A stretch of DNA of 64,000 bases, taken from assembly GCA_947494975.1 (NCBI GenBank), contig CANLXA010000002.1, positions 310,001-374,000 of the forward strand. The letters run 5' to 3'. The translations under genes and the position numbers were made by a program. Below, piece after piece: positions 24,812 to 33,714 of this stretch (positions are counted from its first letter, which is position 1; each line of letters opens with the position of its first letter). This DNA is from an uncultured Roseicyclus sp. Its GTDB lineage: Bacteria > Pseudomonadota > Alphaproteobacteria > Rhodobacterales > Rhodobacteraceae. Below the pieces are notes generated by a model. The model was not told the DNA's origin. It saw nothing but the letters and a program-made list of their open reading frames with translations, and made no database searches.

Positions 24812-25392
24812 GACACCCGCCGCAGGGCCAGGTGTTGCAACAGGAAACAGGTTTTCGCGTCGCTGATCTCTCCGGCGGCCATCATCGCCATGGCGTCGTC
24901 CACGGGCAGGTGAAGCACCTCGATATCCTCGCCCTCATCGGGATGCCCGCCGCCCTTTGCCACCGCATCGCCCCGGCGATAGGTCCCGATGAAACAGGCC
25001 AGATATTCCGTGACCGATCCGGGCGACATGATCAGGTCGATCACATGGTCCAGCGGCCCGACCTCATAGCCCGTCTCCTCGATCATCTCCGCGCGGATCC
25101 GTTCCGCCGGGTCCGCGCCTTCCAGAAGGCCCGCGGGCACTTCGATGACAAACGGCTGTTGCCCGCTGACCATCATGGGCAGGCGAAACTGCCGCACCAG
25201 AAGGACGGTATCGGCCTCCGGATCGTGGAGCAGGCAGGCCGCCCCATGGCCCCGGTCATAGACCTCGCGCACCTGCGCCTGCCACGATCCGTCCGAGCGT
25301 CGGAAGTCGTAGGAATACCGCGTCAGCTTGCCCCAATTGGACGATAACAGGGTGGGGGACAGCGCCCGAACCCGATCATCGGGGTCGCTCAT
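24808..25392 (-). CDS. NUDIX hydrolase, NudK-like (GDP-mannose or ADP-ribose pyrophosphatase)
   Basis: 194 aa. The Nudix region is GLLEGADPAERIRAEMIEET followed by GYEVG. The usual RE of the motif is AE here, comparable to the KE of E. coli NudK. The next part, DLIMSPGSVTEYLACFIGTY, closely resembles NudK, which hydrolyses GDP-mannose. ADP-ribose pyrophosphatase activity cannot be excluded. It overlaps neighbours on both sides by 4 bases (ATGA), placing it between pepF and the M28 peptidase. Confidence 0.85.
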   Translation of the reverse strand: MSDPDDRVRALSPTLLSSNWGKLTRYSYDFRRSDGSWQAQVREVYDRGHGAACLLHDPEADTVLLVRQFRLPMMVSGQQPFVIEVPAGLLEGADPAERIRAEMIEETGYEVGPLDHVIDLIMSPGSVTEYLACFIGTYRRGDAVAKGGGHPDEGEDIEVLHLPVDDAMAMMAAGEISDAKTCFLLQHLALRRVS

Positions 25393-27224
25393 TCCATCGC
25401 CTCAAGCTGGTCGATGAAGCCTTCGATCATGCTCAGGCCCTTGTCCCAGAAGGCCGGGTCGCTCGCGTCGAGCCCGAACGGTGCCAGCAATTCCTTGTGG
25501 TGTTTCGATCCGCCCGCCTTGAGCATGTCGAAATACTTCTCTTCGAACCCGGTTTCACCCTTGGCCGCGCCTTCCTCGTAGACGGCATAAAGCGCGTTCA
25601 CCAGGCCGTCGCCAAACGCATAGGCATAGACGTAGAAGGGCGAATGCACGAAATGCGGGATATAGGCCCAGAAGGTCTCGTATCCGTCCATGTAGGTGAA
25701 GACGGGCCCCAGGCTTTCGGCCTGCACCGACATCCACAGCGCGTTGATATCATCCGTCGTCAGCTCGCCGTTGCGCCGCGCGTCATGGAGCTTGCACTCG
25801 AAATCGTAGAACGCGATCTGGCGCACGACCGTGTTGATCATGTCCTCGACCTTGCCCGCCAGCATCACCTTGCGCTGCGCGTCGTCCTTCGCCTCGGCCA
25901 GCATCTTGCGGAAGGTCAGCATCTCGCCAAATACGCTCGCCGTTTCTGCCAATGTCAGGGGGGTGGACGATAGCAATTCGCCTTGCCCCGCCGCCAGCCG
26001 CTGATGCACGCCATGGCCCAACTCGTGGGCCAGCGTCATCACGTCTCGCGGTTTGCCCAGGTAGTTGAGCATCACGTAGGGGTGCACATCCGACACGGTG
26101 GGATGCGCGAAGGCGCCGGGCGCCTTGCCCTCCTTCACACCCGCATCGATCCAGCCATCGGTGAAGAACGGCCGCGCCAGCTCCTCCATCCGCGGATCGA
26201 AATCGGCATAGGCGTCCGAGACCACCCGGCGCGCCTCGTCCCACCCCACGATGCGGTCCTCCTGCATCGGCAAGGGCGCGTTGCGGTCCCAGACCTCCAT
26301 TGTGTCCAGGCCCATCCACTTGGCCTTCAGCTTGTAATAGCGGTGCGACAGGCGCGGATAGGCGGCCACAACCGCGTTGCGCAGCGCCTCCACCACCTCC
26401 GGCTCCACATGGTTCGACAGGTGTCGGCCCATCTGCGGCGTCGGCAAGCCGCGCCACCGGTCGTGGATTTCCTTTTCCTTGGCGAGCGTGTTGTGGACCC
26501 GCGCGAACAGCGGCAAGCGTTCGCCAAACGTCGCGGCCAGCGCTCGTGCGCCGGCTTCCCGCCGGTCGCGGTCTGCATCGGTCATCAGGTTCAGCGTCGC
26601 CTCGATCCCAAGCGGCTCCCCCTCCACGTCAAAGCTCAGCCCGGCAATCGTCTCGTCAAACAGCTTGTTCCACGCCGAGGCCCCCACGACCGATTTGTCA
26701 TGCAGGAACTTCTCCAACTCGTCCGACAGCTGGTAGGGCTTCATCGCGCGCATCCGGTCGAAAACCGGCTGATACCGCGCCAGATCGGCGTTTTCGGCCA
26801 TCATCGCATCGTAATGCGTATCCTCGATCCGGTTGAATTCCAACGAGAAGAAGACCAGCGGTGTGGTATAGGTCGTGATCTTGTCCTGCATGTCCGACAT
26901 GAACTTCGCGCGCTCGCCGTCGGTTGTCTTCTGGTAGTACCGCAGGCCCGCGAAAGACATGATGCGCCCGGCCACCACGTCGATCTTCTCGTACCGCAAG
27001 GTGCAGTCCAGCAGGCCCGCGGCGTCCAGATCGGCCAGCTTGCCCTCGTAATCCTCGGCAAAGCTGCGGCAGGCCTCTTCCAGCCAATCCAGATCCCGCT
27101 TCAGCTCCGTGGCGTCCTCGCCGGTATAAAGATCGCTCAGATCCCATTCCGGCAGATTGCCCAACGGCGCGCCCCCCGCTTCGGTTACGGCATCACGAAC
27201 GGGGGCGGGGAAAGTCAGGCGCAT
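25389..27224 (-). CDS. pepF: Oligoendopeptidase F (peptidase family M3)
   Basis: 611 aa from ATG 27224, which has GAGGA 6 bases upstream; a more upstream start at 27242 has none. The zinc motif is MTLAHELGHGVHQRLA at about residue 400 (HExxH), with the downstream Glu in LAETASVFGE. The N-terminal helical part (YEKIDVVAGRIMSFAGLRYY) and C-terminal YAFGDGLVNALYAVYEEG fit PepF. It digests peptides of roughly 7-17 residues in the cytoplasm. First gene of the three-gene operon. Confidence 0.94.
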   Translation of the reverse strand: MRLTFPAPVRDAVTEAGGAPLGNLPEWDLSDLYTGEDATELKRDLDWLEEACRSFAEDYEGKLADLDAAGLLDCTLRYEKIDVVAGRIMSFAGLRYYQKTTDGERAKFMSDMQDKITTYTTPLVFFSLEFNRIEDTHYDAMMAENADLARYQPVFDRMRAMKPYQLSDELEKFLHDKSVVGASAWNKLFDETIAGLSFDVEGEPLGIEATLNLMTDADRDRREAGARALAATFGERLPLFARVHNTLAKEKEIHDRWRGLPTPQMGRHLSNHVEPEVVEALRNAVVAAYPRLSHRYYKLKAKWMGLDTMEVWDRNAPLPMQEDRIVGWDEARRVVSDAYADFDPRMEELARPFFTDGWIDAGVKEGKAPGAFAHPTVSDVHPYVMLNYLGKPRDVMTLAHELGHGVHQRLAAGQGELLSSTPLTLAETASVFGEMLTFRKMLAEAKDDAQRKVMLAGKVEDMINTVVRQIAFYDFECKLHDARRNGELTTDDINALWMSVQAESLGPVFTYMDGYETFWAYIPHFVHSPFYVYAYAFGDGLVNALYAVYEEGAAKGETGFEEKYFDMLKAGGSKHHKELLAPFGLDASDPAFWDKGLSMIEGFIDQLEAME

Positions 27225-27525
27225 CGGAGATCCTCGTGTCATTGGGTGTCGCGACAGATATGCGCGCCCGGGGCCGCAGGCTCAACCCACAGCCCCTTCA
27301 TCTTGGCGGAAAAACTCCGGGGGTCAGCGTTCTTTTCCCTTGGGAAAAGGCGCGAAGGGGGCAGCGCCCCTCCACCGCCCGCCTAAATCGCCGCCCTGCG
27401 CCGCCGCGCGCCCGAGCCGAAGGCGAGGGCGCGCGGCCCCCGGCGATTTGCGCAGCAAAGCGCCATCATCAAAGACGCGTCGATTTGCGCAACAACGCGC
27501 CATTCCTCAAGACGCAGATCGGGGC
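27225..27525. other. Intergenic region with hairpin and short repeats
   Basis: 300 bases without a supported gene. It contains the hairpin CTTTTCCC-TT-GGGAAAAG (27332-27349), a G/C-rich stretch GGGGGCAGCGCCCCT, and two tandem repeats described separately. Confidence 0.5.
27444..27517. repeat. Two tandem repeats of 37 bp
   Basis: Copies begin at 27444 and 27481, both opening CGATTTGCGCA and sharing CGCCAT and CAAAGACGC or CAAGACGC. The second copy runs up to the 3' end of the small secreted-protein gene at 27526. Similar in scale to the 38-39-bp repeats at 15367 but different in sequence. Confidence 0.6.
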
Positions 27526-27870
27526 CTACAGCTCCACTTCGCCGTCCTCCGGCACAAATGGCGGCGCATCGGGCGACCGGCGGATGATGATGTCGCCATT
27601 GGGCAACCGCTCCGGCAGTTCATACGACGTGATATCGTCCATCAACTCCCCCATCCGGTTCAGGAACGGCAGCACCTCATCCTCGAAATACGGCCGCGCC
27701 TCGTCGAGCATCGGCCGCATTTCCTCCATCAGCCCCTCGAGGATCATCCGCGTGCCTTCGCCCAGAAGGCCAAGCCCTTCGCTCAGATCCCCGTCGCTGT
27801 CTTGGGCCGAAACAGGCGCCGCAATCGCCAGCGCCCCGGCCACCACTATCGTCGATATTGCATGTTTCAT
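27526..27870 (-). CDS. Small secreted hypothetical protein, 114 aa
   Basis: A signal peptide MKHAISTIVVAGALAIAAPVSAQ is followed by an acidic helical region (EGLGLLGEGTRMILEGLMEE, MLDEARPYFEDEVLPFLNRM) and a tail RLPNGDIIIRRSPDAPP. It resembles a short periplasmic family widespread in Rhodobacteraceae, which is often given misleading names. No enzyme motif. Lies 22 bases beyond the EEP nuclease start region and is probably transcribed separately or at the end of that unit. Confidence 0.78.
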   Translation of the reverse strand: MKHAISTIVVAGALAIAAPVSAQDSDGDLSEGLGLLGEGTRMILEGLMEEMRPMLDEARPYFEDEVLPFLNRMGELMDDITSYELPERLPNGDIIIRRSPDAPPFVPEDGEVEL

Positions 27871-27892
27871 GGGGCAAATATGGGGGTGCGGC

Positions 27893-28894
27893 TCAGGTCA
27901 GATCAAGGGAGACCGGAAAATGATCGGACGCGGTCAGCAAGGCGTCGCGCAAGGCGGGATCGCCCCAGCAGGCCGGATCATCGAACGGGTGCCAGATATG
28001 CCAGCGCTCCGCCCGCGCCCGCAGATCGGGTGACACCATCACGTAATCCAAAAGCGCCTGCAGATACCGCCCCTCATGGCGCAAGAGGAACCGCGCCGTG
28101 GTGGGGGCGGCCGATACCCGCGATTGCAATGCGCGCGCCGCATGGGGATCGTAAAGCCGCAAGGCGGACTCGGCCTCGGAGCCAAGCACGATTTCCAGCC
28201 CGGAGCGCCCGAACAGCGCCTCGTATTCATCGAGCCCCGGCCCGTCATTCAGGTCGCCCGCCACGATCATCGGCGTGCCTTCGGCCAGATGCGCCTCGAT
28301 CCGGCGGCGCAGCCAGATACATTGCGCCAGTTGCTTGCGCCGGTTGGCAATCGCCAGCCGCATCGCGTGGGCCTCATCGCGGGCGCCGTGGGGGGCCTTG
28401 GATTTCACATGAGCCCCGATCAGGCGCAGATCGCCGATCGGCGTCGACAGCGCCACTTCCAGCGGCGGCTTGGAAAACCGCACCACGTCCTCGGTGGCGT
28501 CGATATCCAGATCGATCCGGAACTCCGTGTTGAACAGCGGCACACCCAGCGCGGTCGGATCGTGGCGCGCCGTGATCACGTCGGGGTCGTAGAGCAGCAT
28601 GATCTCCTGCTGGGTTTCGTTCTCGAACCCCATGCAGACCGCGCGGGCGCGCAGGCCGGCATGGGCGGCAAAGCCCGTCAGGGCCGCCACGCCATCACGC
28701 CCGCGGCTGCAATCCGGCGCCTCCACCACCAGCACGGCATCGGCGTCGAGCGCCTGGAACACGCGAACCAGCGCGTCGATCTGCATCGCCCGGGTCACGT
28801 CCCGGCGGGCCGACCAGCCATCATCGTGCAACAACCCGCCCGCATCATCGAACAGCGTATGGAACCATTCCACGTTGTAGGTGGCGATGCGCAT
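27893..28894 (-). CDS. Endonuclease/exonuclease/phosphatase (EEP) family protein
   Basis: 333 aa. It begins MRIATYNVEWFHTLFDD, the EEP entry motif with catalytic Asn. Later elements are VVEAPDCSRG (Glu), IGAHVKSKAPHG, MIVAGDLNDGPGLDEYEALF (the GDLND catalytic pair) and TASDHFPVSLDL (the SDH motif). A metal-dependent phosphodiesterase or nuclease is likely; the substrate is unknown. It lies 4 bases after the DjlA-like gene, so both share a transcript. Confidence 0.9.
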   Translation of the reverse strand: MRIATYNVEWFHTLFDDAGGLLHDDGWSARRDVTRAMQIDALVRVFQALDADAVLVVEAPDCSRGRDGVAALTGFAAHAGLRARAVCMGFENETQQEIMLLYDPDVITARHDPTALGVPLFNTEFRIDLDIDATEDVVRFSKPPLEVALSTPIGDLRLIGAHVKSKAPHGARDEAHAMRLAIANRRKQLAQCIWLRRRIEAHLAEGTPMIVAGDLNDGPGLDEYEALFGRSGLEIVLGSEAESALRLYDPHAARALQSRVSAAPTTARFLLRHEGRYLQALLDYVMVSPDLRARAERWHIWHPFDDPACWGDPALRDALLTASDHFPVSLDLT

Positions 28895-28898
28895 CGGC

Positions 28899-29606
28899 TC
28901 AGGCGTGGGCCCGGCGCGCGGCCTGGATCTCGTCCCAGGCGCGGTTGATCGCCTGCATCCGCCGTTCGGCCAGGCGCACGGCCTCTTCCGGCACGCCGCG
29001 GGCGATCATGCGGTCGGGATGGGTGTCGCGCACCTCGGCCCGCCACGCCGCGCGGATGTCATCGAGATCGGCCTCGGGCGAGACGCCCAGAACGCTATAG
29101 GGGTCCGGCGCATGGTCCGGCACGTGGCGCGCGCGCATCCGCTGAAAGGCATGCTCCTCCATCCCGAAGATCGCCGCCACCCGCGCCAGGAACGCGTCTT
29201 CGCCGGGGTGGTATTCCCCATCGGCGGTGGAGATGTGGAACAGCCCCTCCATCAGGTCGCACAGGACCGAATCCGCTCCGCAGGGTTTGCCATCGACCTT
29301 GAACATCCGCGCGATGCTGCGTGCATATTCCTCGAACCCGGCCACGTCTTCGCGCGCCATGTTGAACACCCGCGCGGCGGCGGGTTCATCGGCTTCGGGG
29401 ATCTGGAACACCTGCCGGAACGCCGTCACCTCATCGCGTGTCACCCGCCCATCGGCCTTGGCCATCTTGGCCGACAGGGCGATCACCGCAATGGTAAACG
29501 CCACGGTCCGTTCGGGCGGTGTGCGCAGGCGCTCGAACACGACCGACAGGCTTTCCCCCTGCCTCAGCGCGGCCAGCGCGTCATTTATGCGGCTCCAAAG
29601 CGACAT
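28899..29606 (-). CDS. DjlA-like cochaperone: TerB domain plus J domain
   Basis: 235 aa. The N-terminal two thirds are a TerB-like all-helical domain (VAFTIAVIALSAKMAKADGR, TADGEYHPGEDAFLARVAAI). A C-terminal J domain follows (DPYSVLGVSPEADLDDIRAA, then THPDRM with the HPD triad, and AERRMQAINRAWDEI). The J domain stimulates DnaK ATPase. Unlike E. coli DjlA there is no N-terminal membrane segment, so it should be cytoplasmic. Confidence 0.9.
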   Translation of the reverse strand: MSLWSRINDALAALRQGESLSVVFERLRTPPERTVAFTIAVIALSAKMAKADGRVTRDEVTAFRQVFQIPEADEPAAARVFNMAREDVAGFEEYARSIARMFKVDGKPCGADSVLCDLMEGLFHISTADGEYHPGEDAFLARVAAIFGMEEHAFQRMRARHVPDHAPDPYSVLGVSPEADLDDIRAAWRAEVRDTHPDRMIARGVPEEAVRLAERRMQAINRAWDEIQAARRAHA

Positions 29607-29665
29607 GGGGCAAGTTTAGTCCGGTTGGGCCGGGGGCGTCATGGGGAAACCGCCCCCCTGCGGCG

Positions 29666-30136
29666 TCAAAGCGGTTTCTGCATCAGGACAAGGTCCAGGA
29701 ACCGCCCGAATTTGCGGCCCGCCTCGGGGATCCGGCCCACATGGGCAAAGCCCATCGCGGCATGAAACGCAATGCCGCCTTCGTTTTCGCCCGAAATCCC
29801 GGCAATCAGCGAATGGGCCCCGTCCCCGCGGGCGCTGTTTTCCACGGCGGTCAGCAATGCGCGGCCCAATCCCCGGCCCCGCGCCGCGCCACTCAGATAG
29901 ATCGCGTGTTCCATCGTATGGGCATAGCCATCGCCGCCGCGAAACTGGGCATAGGTGGCGAAGCCAAGGCATGCGCCCCTGTCGCGCGCCACGAAAACCG
30001 GCTGGCTCTCGATCAATTCGGCGATGGCGGCCTCGGTCTTGGGGGTTGTGGTGAAGGTGATCGTCGTTTCGCGGATCACCTCGTTCCACAGTTCGGTCAC
30101 CGCCCGCGCGTCGCTCGCCTCCGCCCGCTCGATCAC
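29666..30136 (-). CDS. GNAT N-acetyltransferase, phosphinothricin-acetyltransferase-like
   Basis: 156 aa with a GTG start at 30136. The GTGA overlaps the stop of the VOC gene. Motifs are AIYLSGAARGRGLGRALLTA for acetyl-CoA and IAGISGENEGGIAFHAAMGF, which are typical of the PAT/Bar group, and FATYAQFRGGDGYAHTMEHA before it. The true substrate is probably an amino-acid-like amine. Cotranscribed with the VOC protein. Confidence 0.88.
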   Translation of the reverse strand: MIERAEASDARAVTELWNEVIRETTITFTTTPKTEAAIAELIESQPVFVARDRGACLGFATYAQFRGGDGYAHTMEHAIYLSGAARGRGLGRALLTAVENSARGDGAHSLIAGISGENEGGIAFHAAMGFAHVGRIPEAGRKFGRFLDLVLMQKPL

Positions 30137-30747
30137 AGCGTCACGTCGCCGTTCGGCGTGCTCAGAACCGCCTCGATCCGGGGTGCGTCGGACGGCGCTA
30201 CGGTGATCCTCGGATCATCGATCAACGGCGCCAGCACCGCGCTCAGGACGTCGGCCTCGGGCGACAGCAGCCGCAGCGCCGTCAACCGCACGCCACCATC
30301 GTCCAGTCGCGGGGCCGGATGGGCCGCGCCCTTCCATTCGATCAGCGCCGGGAACAGCCCGTCAAAGGGCAGCTTCCCGTCGCGCGGGATCGCCATGCGC
30401 CAGCGCAGATCGCTGCGTTCCAGATCCCAGGGCACACCGGCCCCGTCAGGGGCCCGCGCCAGCGCCGCGTCGAGATCCGGGCAGCGGCAGATCCAGTTCG
30501 TGACCCGTGTGGCCCCGTGGAAATTGTCCAGATCGAACCAGCGCGGCTGATCCGGGCCGGGGGCACCGGGATTGATCGCGATCAGTTCGAAATACTCCTC
30601 CGGCCCCAGCGACAGGAGGCGGTTGTGGGTGCCCATGGCCGGGTGCTCCCCGCCGGGCAGAAGCGGCAGGCCCAGGGCGGCTTCCACATCCGCAACTCCA
30701 AGAGACAGCGGGATCGAGGAGACGGCGATATGATCGAAAGTCAGCAT
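30133..30747 (-). CDS. VOC-superfamily protein (glyoxalase-like domain)
   Basis: 204 aa from ATG 30747; a longer in-frame stretch upstream overlaps the divergent folate gene and is rejected. It begins LTFDHIAVSSIPLSLGVADV and contains GTHNRLLSLGPEEYFELIAI, the usual beta-strands of the glyoxalase-like 3 group, in which a His and Glu bind metal. Substrate unknown. Divergent from the 5-formyltetrahydrofolate cyclo-ligase gene with 76 bases between. Confidence 0.85.
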   Translation of the reverse strand: MLTFDHIAVSSIPLSLGVADVEAALGLPLLPGGEHPAMGTHNRLLSLGPEEYFELIAINPGAPGPDQPRWFDLDNFHGATRVTNWICRCPDLDAALARAPDGAGVPWDLERSDLRWRMAIPRDGKLPFDGLFPALIEWKGAAHPAPRLDDGGVRLTALRLLSPEADVLSAVLAPLIDDPRITVAPSDAPRIEAVLSTPNGDVTL

Positions 30748-30823
30748 GGCCCTGTCGTAACTGAAGCTCGTGCGGTCGGAAAGCATCTTGCGCCCGCGCC
30801 GCCCCTGCCGCCCTATGCCGGGC

Positions 30824-31402
30824 ATGAGTGACGACCCCAAAGCCGCCGCCCGCAAAGCCGCCTTCGCTGCCCGCAAGGCCGCCTTTGCCGAGGCCGCAAC
30901 CAAAGTCTCGCCCGCCACGGCGCATCTTCTGGCCGCCATCGGCCCCGCCGCCGGGAGGATCATCGCGGGCTATATGCCGATCCGGACGGAGATTGATCCG
31001 CGCCCGGCCATGGCGCAGCTCCACTCCGAGGGCGCGCGGATCTGCGTGCCGGTGATCAAGGCCGCGGGTCAGCCGCTCGACTTCCGCGAATGGCATCCCG
31101 ATATGGCCCTGATCGACGGCCCCTTCGGCGCGCTTATCCCGGCGGAGGGCGATTGGCTGATACCCGATACGCTCATCGTGCCGCTGGTGGCCTTCGATGC
31201 CCGGCTGAACCGCCTGGGCTATGGTGGTGGCTTTTATGACCGCACGCTGGACCGTTTGCGCGCCGCCGCGCCGACCCGGGCCATCGGCTTCGCCTTCGCC
31301 GCGCAGGAGTTGGCCGAGGTGCCGCAAGAGGCCACCGATCAGCCGCTCGATGCGCTGATCACCGAACACGGCCCCCTTGCCGCCGCCCCAAACCCCGCCT
31401 AA
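30824..31402 (+). CDS. 5-formyltetrahydrofolate cyclo-ligase
   Basis: 192 aa from ATG 30824; ATG 30815 is equally possible as neither has a good ribosome site. GRIIAGYMPIRTEIDPRPAM is the substrate-binding part. VPLVAFDARLNRLGYGGGFYDRTL is the nucleotide- and metal-binding signature. The enzyme converts 5-formyl-THF to 5,10-methenyl-THF using ATP. An Ala/Lys-rich N-terminus (KAAARKAAFAARKAAF) is normal for the family. The ymdB gene follows after 9 bases. Confidence 0.93.
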   Translation: MSDDPKAAARKAAFAARKAAFAEAATKVSPATAHLLAAIGPAAGRIIAGYMPIRTEIDPRPAMAQLHSEGARICVPVIKAAGQPLDFREWHPDMALIDGPFGALIPAEGDWLIPDTLIVPLVAFDARLNRLGYGGGFYDRTLDRLRAAAPTRAIGFAFAAQELAEVPQEATDQPLDALITEHGPLAAAPNPA

Positions 31403-31411
31403 GCCAGCACG

Positions 31412-32212
31412 ATGCGTATTCTTTTTCTAGGCGATGTCATGGGCCGTGCGGGGCGGGCGGCCGTCACCCAGCGGCTGGCTGGCCTGCGGGACGCGTGGCG
31501 GCTCGATTTCGTGGTGGTGAACGCCGAAAACGCCACGTCCGGCGCGGGGCTCTCCGGGGCCCATGCCAAGGCGCTTCTGGATGCGGGGGCCGATTGCCTG
31601 ACGCTCGGCGATCACGCCTTCGATCAGAAGGACATGCTGCAATTCATCGAGAGTGAGCCGCGCATCCTGCGCCCGCTCAACTATTCCAAATCCGCCCCCG
31701 GCAAGGGCGCGCGGCTGTTCGACGTGAAAGGCCGCAAGATCCTCGTGGCGCAGGCGCTTGGGCAGGTCTTCATGAAACGCCCCTTCGATGATCCGTTCTC
31801 GGCGCTCGACGGCGCGCTCAAGACGCTCGGGGGGCAGGCCGCCGTCCGGATCGTGGATATCCATGCCGAGGCGACATCGGAAAAGATGGCGATGGGCCAT
31901 TTCTGCGATGGCCGCGCCTCCCTCGTTGTCGGCACCCACACCCATGTGCCCACCGGCGACGCGATGATCCTGCCCGGCGGCACCGGCTACATGACCGATG
32001 CGGGCATGTGCGGCGATTACCATTCCGTCATCGGCATGGAAAAAACCGAGCCCCTGCGCCGCTTCATCACCGGCATGCCGAAGGAGCGCTTCACCCCCGC
32101 AACGGGGGAAGCGACACTATCGGGTGTGATGATCGAGACCGACCCGGCCGGCAAGGCCACCTCCATCACGCCGATCCGCGAAGGCGGGCGCCTGCAAAGC
32201 GCCACGCCGTGA
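31412..32212 (+). CDS. ymdB: YmdB-type metallophosphoesterase (TIGR00282 family)
   Basis: 266 aa. The sequence MRILFLGDVMGRAGRAAV opens the family. Metal ligands appear in VVNAENATSGAGLS, LTLGDHAFDQKDM, VDIHAEATSEKMAMG and VVGTHTHVPTGDAMIL. The Bacillus homologue hydrolyses 2',3'-cyclic nucleotides. Its TGA overlaps the GTG start of the DMT transporter (GTGA), so the two are translationally coupled, with fau-like ligase upstream. Confidence 0.93.
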   Translation: MRILFLGDVMGRAGRAAVTQRLAGLRDAWRLDFVVVNAENATSGAGLSGAHAKALLDAGADCLTLGDHAFDQKDMLQFIESEPRILRPLNYSKSAPGKGARLFDVKGRKILVAQALGQVFMKRPFDDPFSALDGALKTLGGQAAVRIVDIHAEATSEKMAMGHFCDGRASLVVGTHTHVPTGDAMILPGGTGYMTDAGMCGDYHSVIGMEKTEPLRRFITGMPKERFTPATGEATLSGVMIETDPAGKATSITPIREGGRLQSATP

Positions 32213-33102
32213 CACGTGACCGGCTGTTGCCGCTGATCCTGCTGGTGGGTATGGGCGCGCTCTGGGGGATCACGCAGCCCCTGTCGAAAATCGCCGTCGC
32301 CGCGGGCTACCGCGATATCGGCATCATCTTCTGGCAATTCGCGTTCGGCACCGTGCTTCTGGGCGGCCTGACTCTCCTTCAGGGCAAGCGCCTGCCGCTC
32401 GCGCCCGGCCCGCTCGCCGTCTACCTGATGATCGCGATGATCGGAACGATCCTGCCCAACTGGGCGAGCTTCACCGCCGCCGTGCACCTGCCGTCCGGCA
32501 TCCTCTCCATCGTGATTGCAACCGTGCCGATGATGGCCTTTCCCATCGCGCTGCTGCTGGGGATGGACCGGTTTTCGGCCATTCGTCTGCTGGGTCTGGT
32601 CCTCGGCCTGTCCGCGATCGTCATGATCGCCGCCCCCGAGAGCAGCCTGCCGGATCCGGCCATGGCCGTCTGGCTGCCCGTCGCCCTGATCGCGCCGTTC
32701 TTCTACGCGGTGGAGGGCAACGTGGTGGCGAAATGGGGCACGGCGGGGGTGGACGCGGTGCAGGTCCTGCTCGGCGCGTCGATCATCGGCGTGGTGCTGT
32801 CCCTGCCGCTTGCCCTGATGACCGGCGAATGGATCAGCCCGCTGCCGCCCTGGGGCATCGCCGATCTGGCGATTGTCGGCATCGCGCTCGCCCATACTAG
32901 CGCCTACGCCACCTATGTCTGGCTGGTGCGCCGCACCGGCGCGGTCTTCGCGTCGCAGGTCGGCTATCTCGTCACCGGCTTCGGCGTCCTCTGGGCCAAG
33001 CTGATCCTGGGCGAAAGCTACTCGCCTTGGGTCTGGGCCGCGCTGGCATTGATGCTGCTGGGCGTTGCGCTGGTACAGCCGCGCCACCGGGCTCACGCGT
33101 AA
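32209..33102 (+). CDS. EamA/DMT-family transporter
   Basis: 297 aa with a GTG start at 32209 overlapping the ymdB stop. Ten hydrophobic helices in two EamA repeats (LILLVGMGALWGITQPLSKI at the start; FYAVEGNVVAKWGTAGVDAV beginning the second half). Ends with LVTGFGVLWAKLILGESYSP and VWAALALMLLGVALVQPRHR, typical of this drug/metabolite transporter group. Substrate unknown. Confidence 0.88.
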   Translation: MTRDRLLPLILLVGMGALWGITQPLSKIAVAAGYRDIGIIFWQFAFGTVLLGGLTLLQGKRLPLAPGPLAVYLMIAMIGTILPNWASFTAAVHLPSGILSIVIATVPMMAFPIALLLGMDRFSAIRLLGLVLGLSAIVMIAAPESSLPDPAMAVWLPVALIAPFFYAVEGNVVAKWGTAGVDAVQVLLGASIIGVVLSLPLALMTGEWISPLPPWGIADLAIVGIALAHTSAYATYVWLVRRTGAVFASQVGYLVTGFGVLWAKLILGESYSPWVWAALALMLLGVALVQPRHRAHA

Positions 33103-33187
33103 CTCACCGACAATTGACGATAAGGGAAACCTGACTGGGGAGGCGCCCGTGCCTCACCTATGCACACCCCACGGGCGGCTAGGAGAC

Positions 33188-33213
33188 ACCCGCCGGGAAT
33201 TCCCCCGGTGGGT
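33188..33213 (+). other. Stem-loop in the leader of the small secreted protein
   Basis: ACCCGCCGGG at 33188-33197 pairs over 10 positions (one G-T) with CCCGGTGGGT at 33204-33213, loop AATTCC. No T-run follows, so it could be a leader structure or a poor terminator of the DMT gene. Confidence 0.5.
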
Positions 33214-33242
33214 CACGAAACGTAAACCAAAGGACCCCTTTC

Positions 33243-33578
33243 ATGTTTCGTAAGTTCAACACCCTCCTCCTGGCTGCGATCTTCGGCCTGGCTGCTGTGC
33301 AGGCAAGCGCTCAGACGGTCGAGATTGTCACCGGCGTCGGCTTTGGCGCATCCCAGCCTGAGGCCTTTCAGAACGCCATCCGCGCCTGGCTGATCGAGGC
33401 GATCCAGCTTTACGGATCGGCCGATTTCGGCTCGGCGCTGACGACCGAGGTCAACTGTTTCGAGCAGGCGGCATCCTCCGGTGGCGCCACGACCTTCGGG
33501 GTTGAAGTGATCGGTGATCCAACCGCCGCATGGTCTTGCTCGGTTGCGGGTATTCCCGCCAGCGCCATCGGCAACTGA
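33243..33578 (+). CDS. Small secreted hypothetical protein, 111 aa
   Basis: A signal peptide (FRKFNTLLLAAIFGLAAVQA, then SAQ) is followed by a small domain with VEIVTGVGFGASQPEAFQNA and two cysteines (NCFEQ, WSCSV) that could form a disulfide. No family recognised. The 140-base leader holds a stable stem-loop. A single-gene unit before the SLC13 permease. Confidence 0.72.
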   Translation: MFRKFNTLLLAAIFGLAAVQASAQTVEIVTGVGFGASQPEAFQNAIRAWLIEAIQLYGSADFGSALTTEVNCFEQAASSGGATTFGVEVIGDPTAAWSCSVAGIPASAIGN

Positions 33579-33714
33579 TCGCTCCGATCGCCCCGAAAAC
33601 CGGCCTCGCCGCGCCCCGTTCGCGTGGCGGGGCCTTCTCTATTGCAGGCCCCGCGCGCATGGCCGATGATCCGTCGAACTGTCCGGGCACGGCCCCGATG
33701 GGCGAGGGTGCGAC

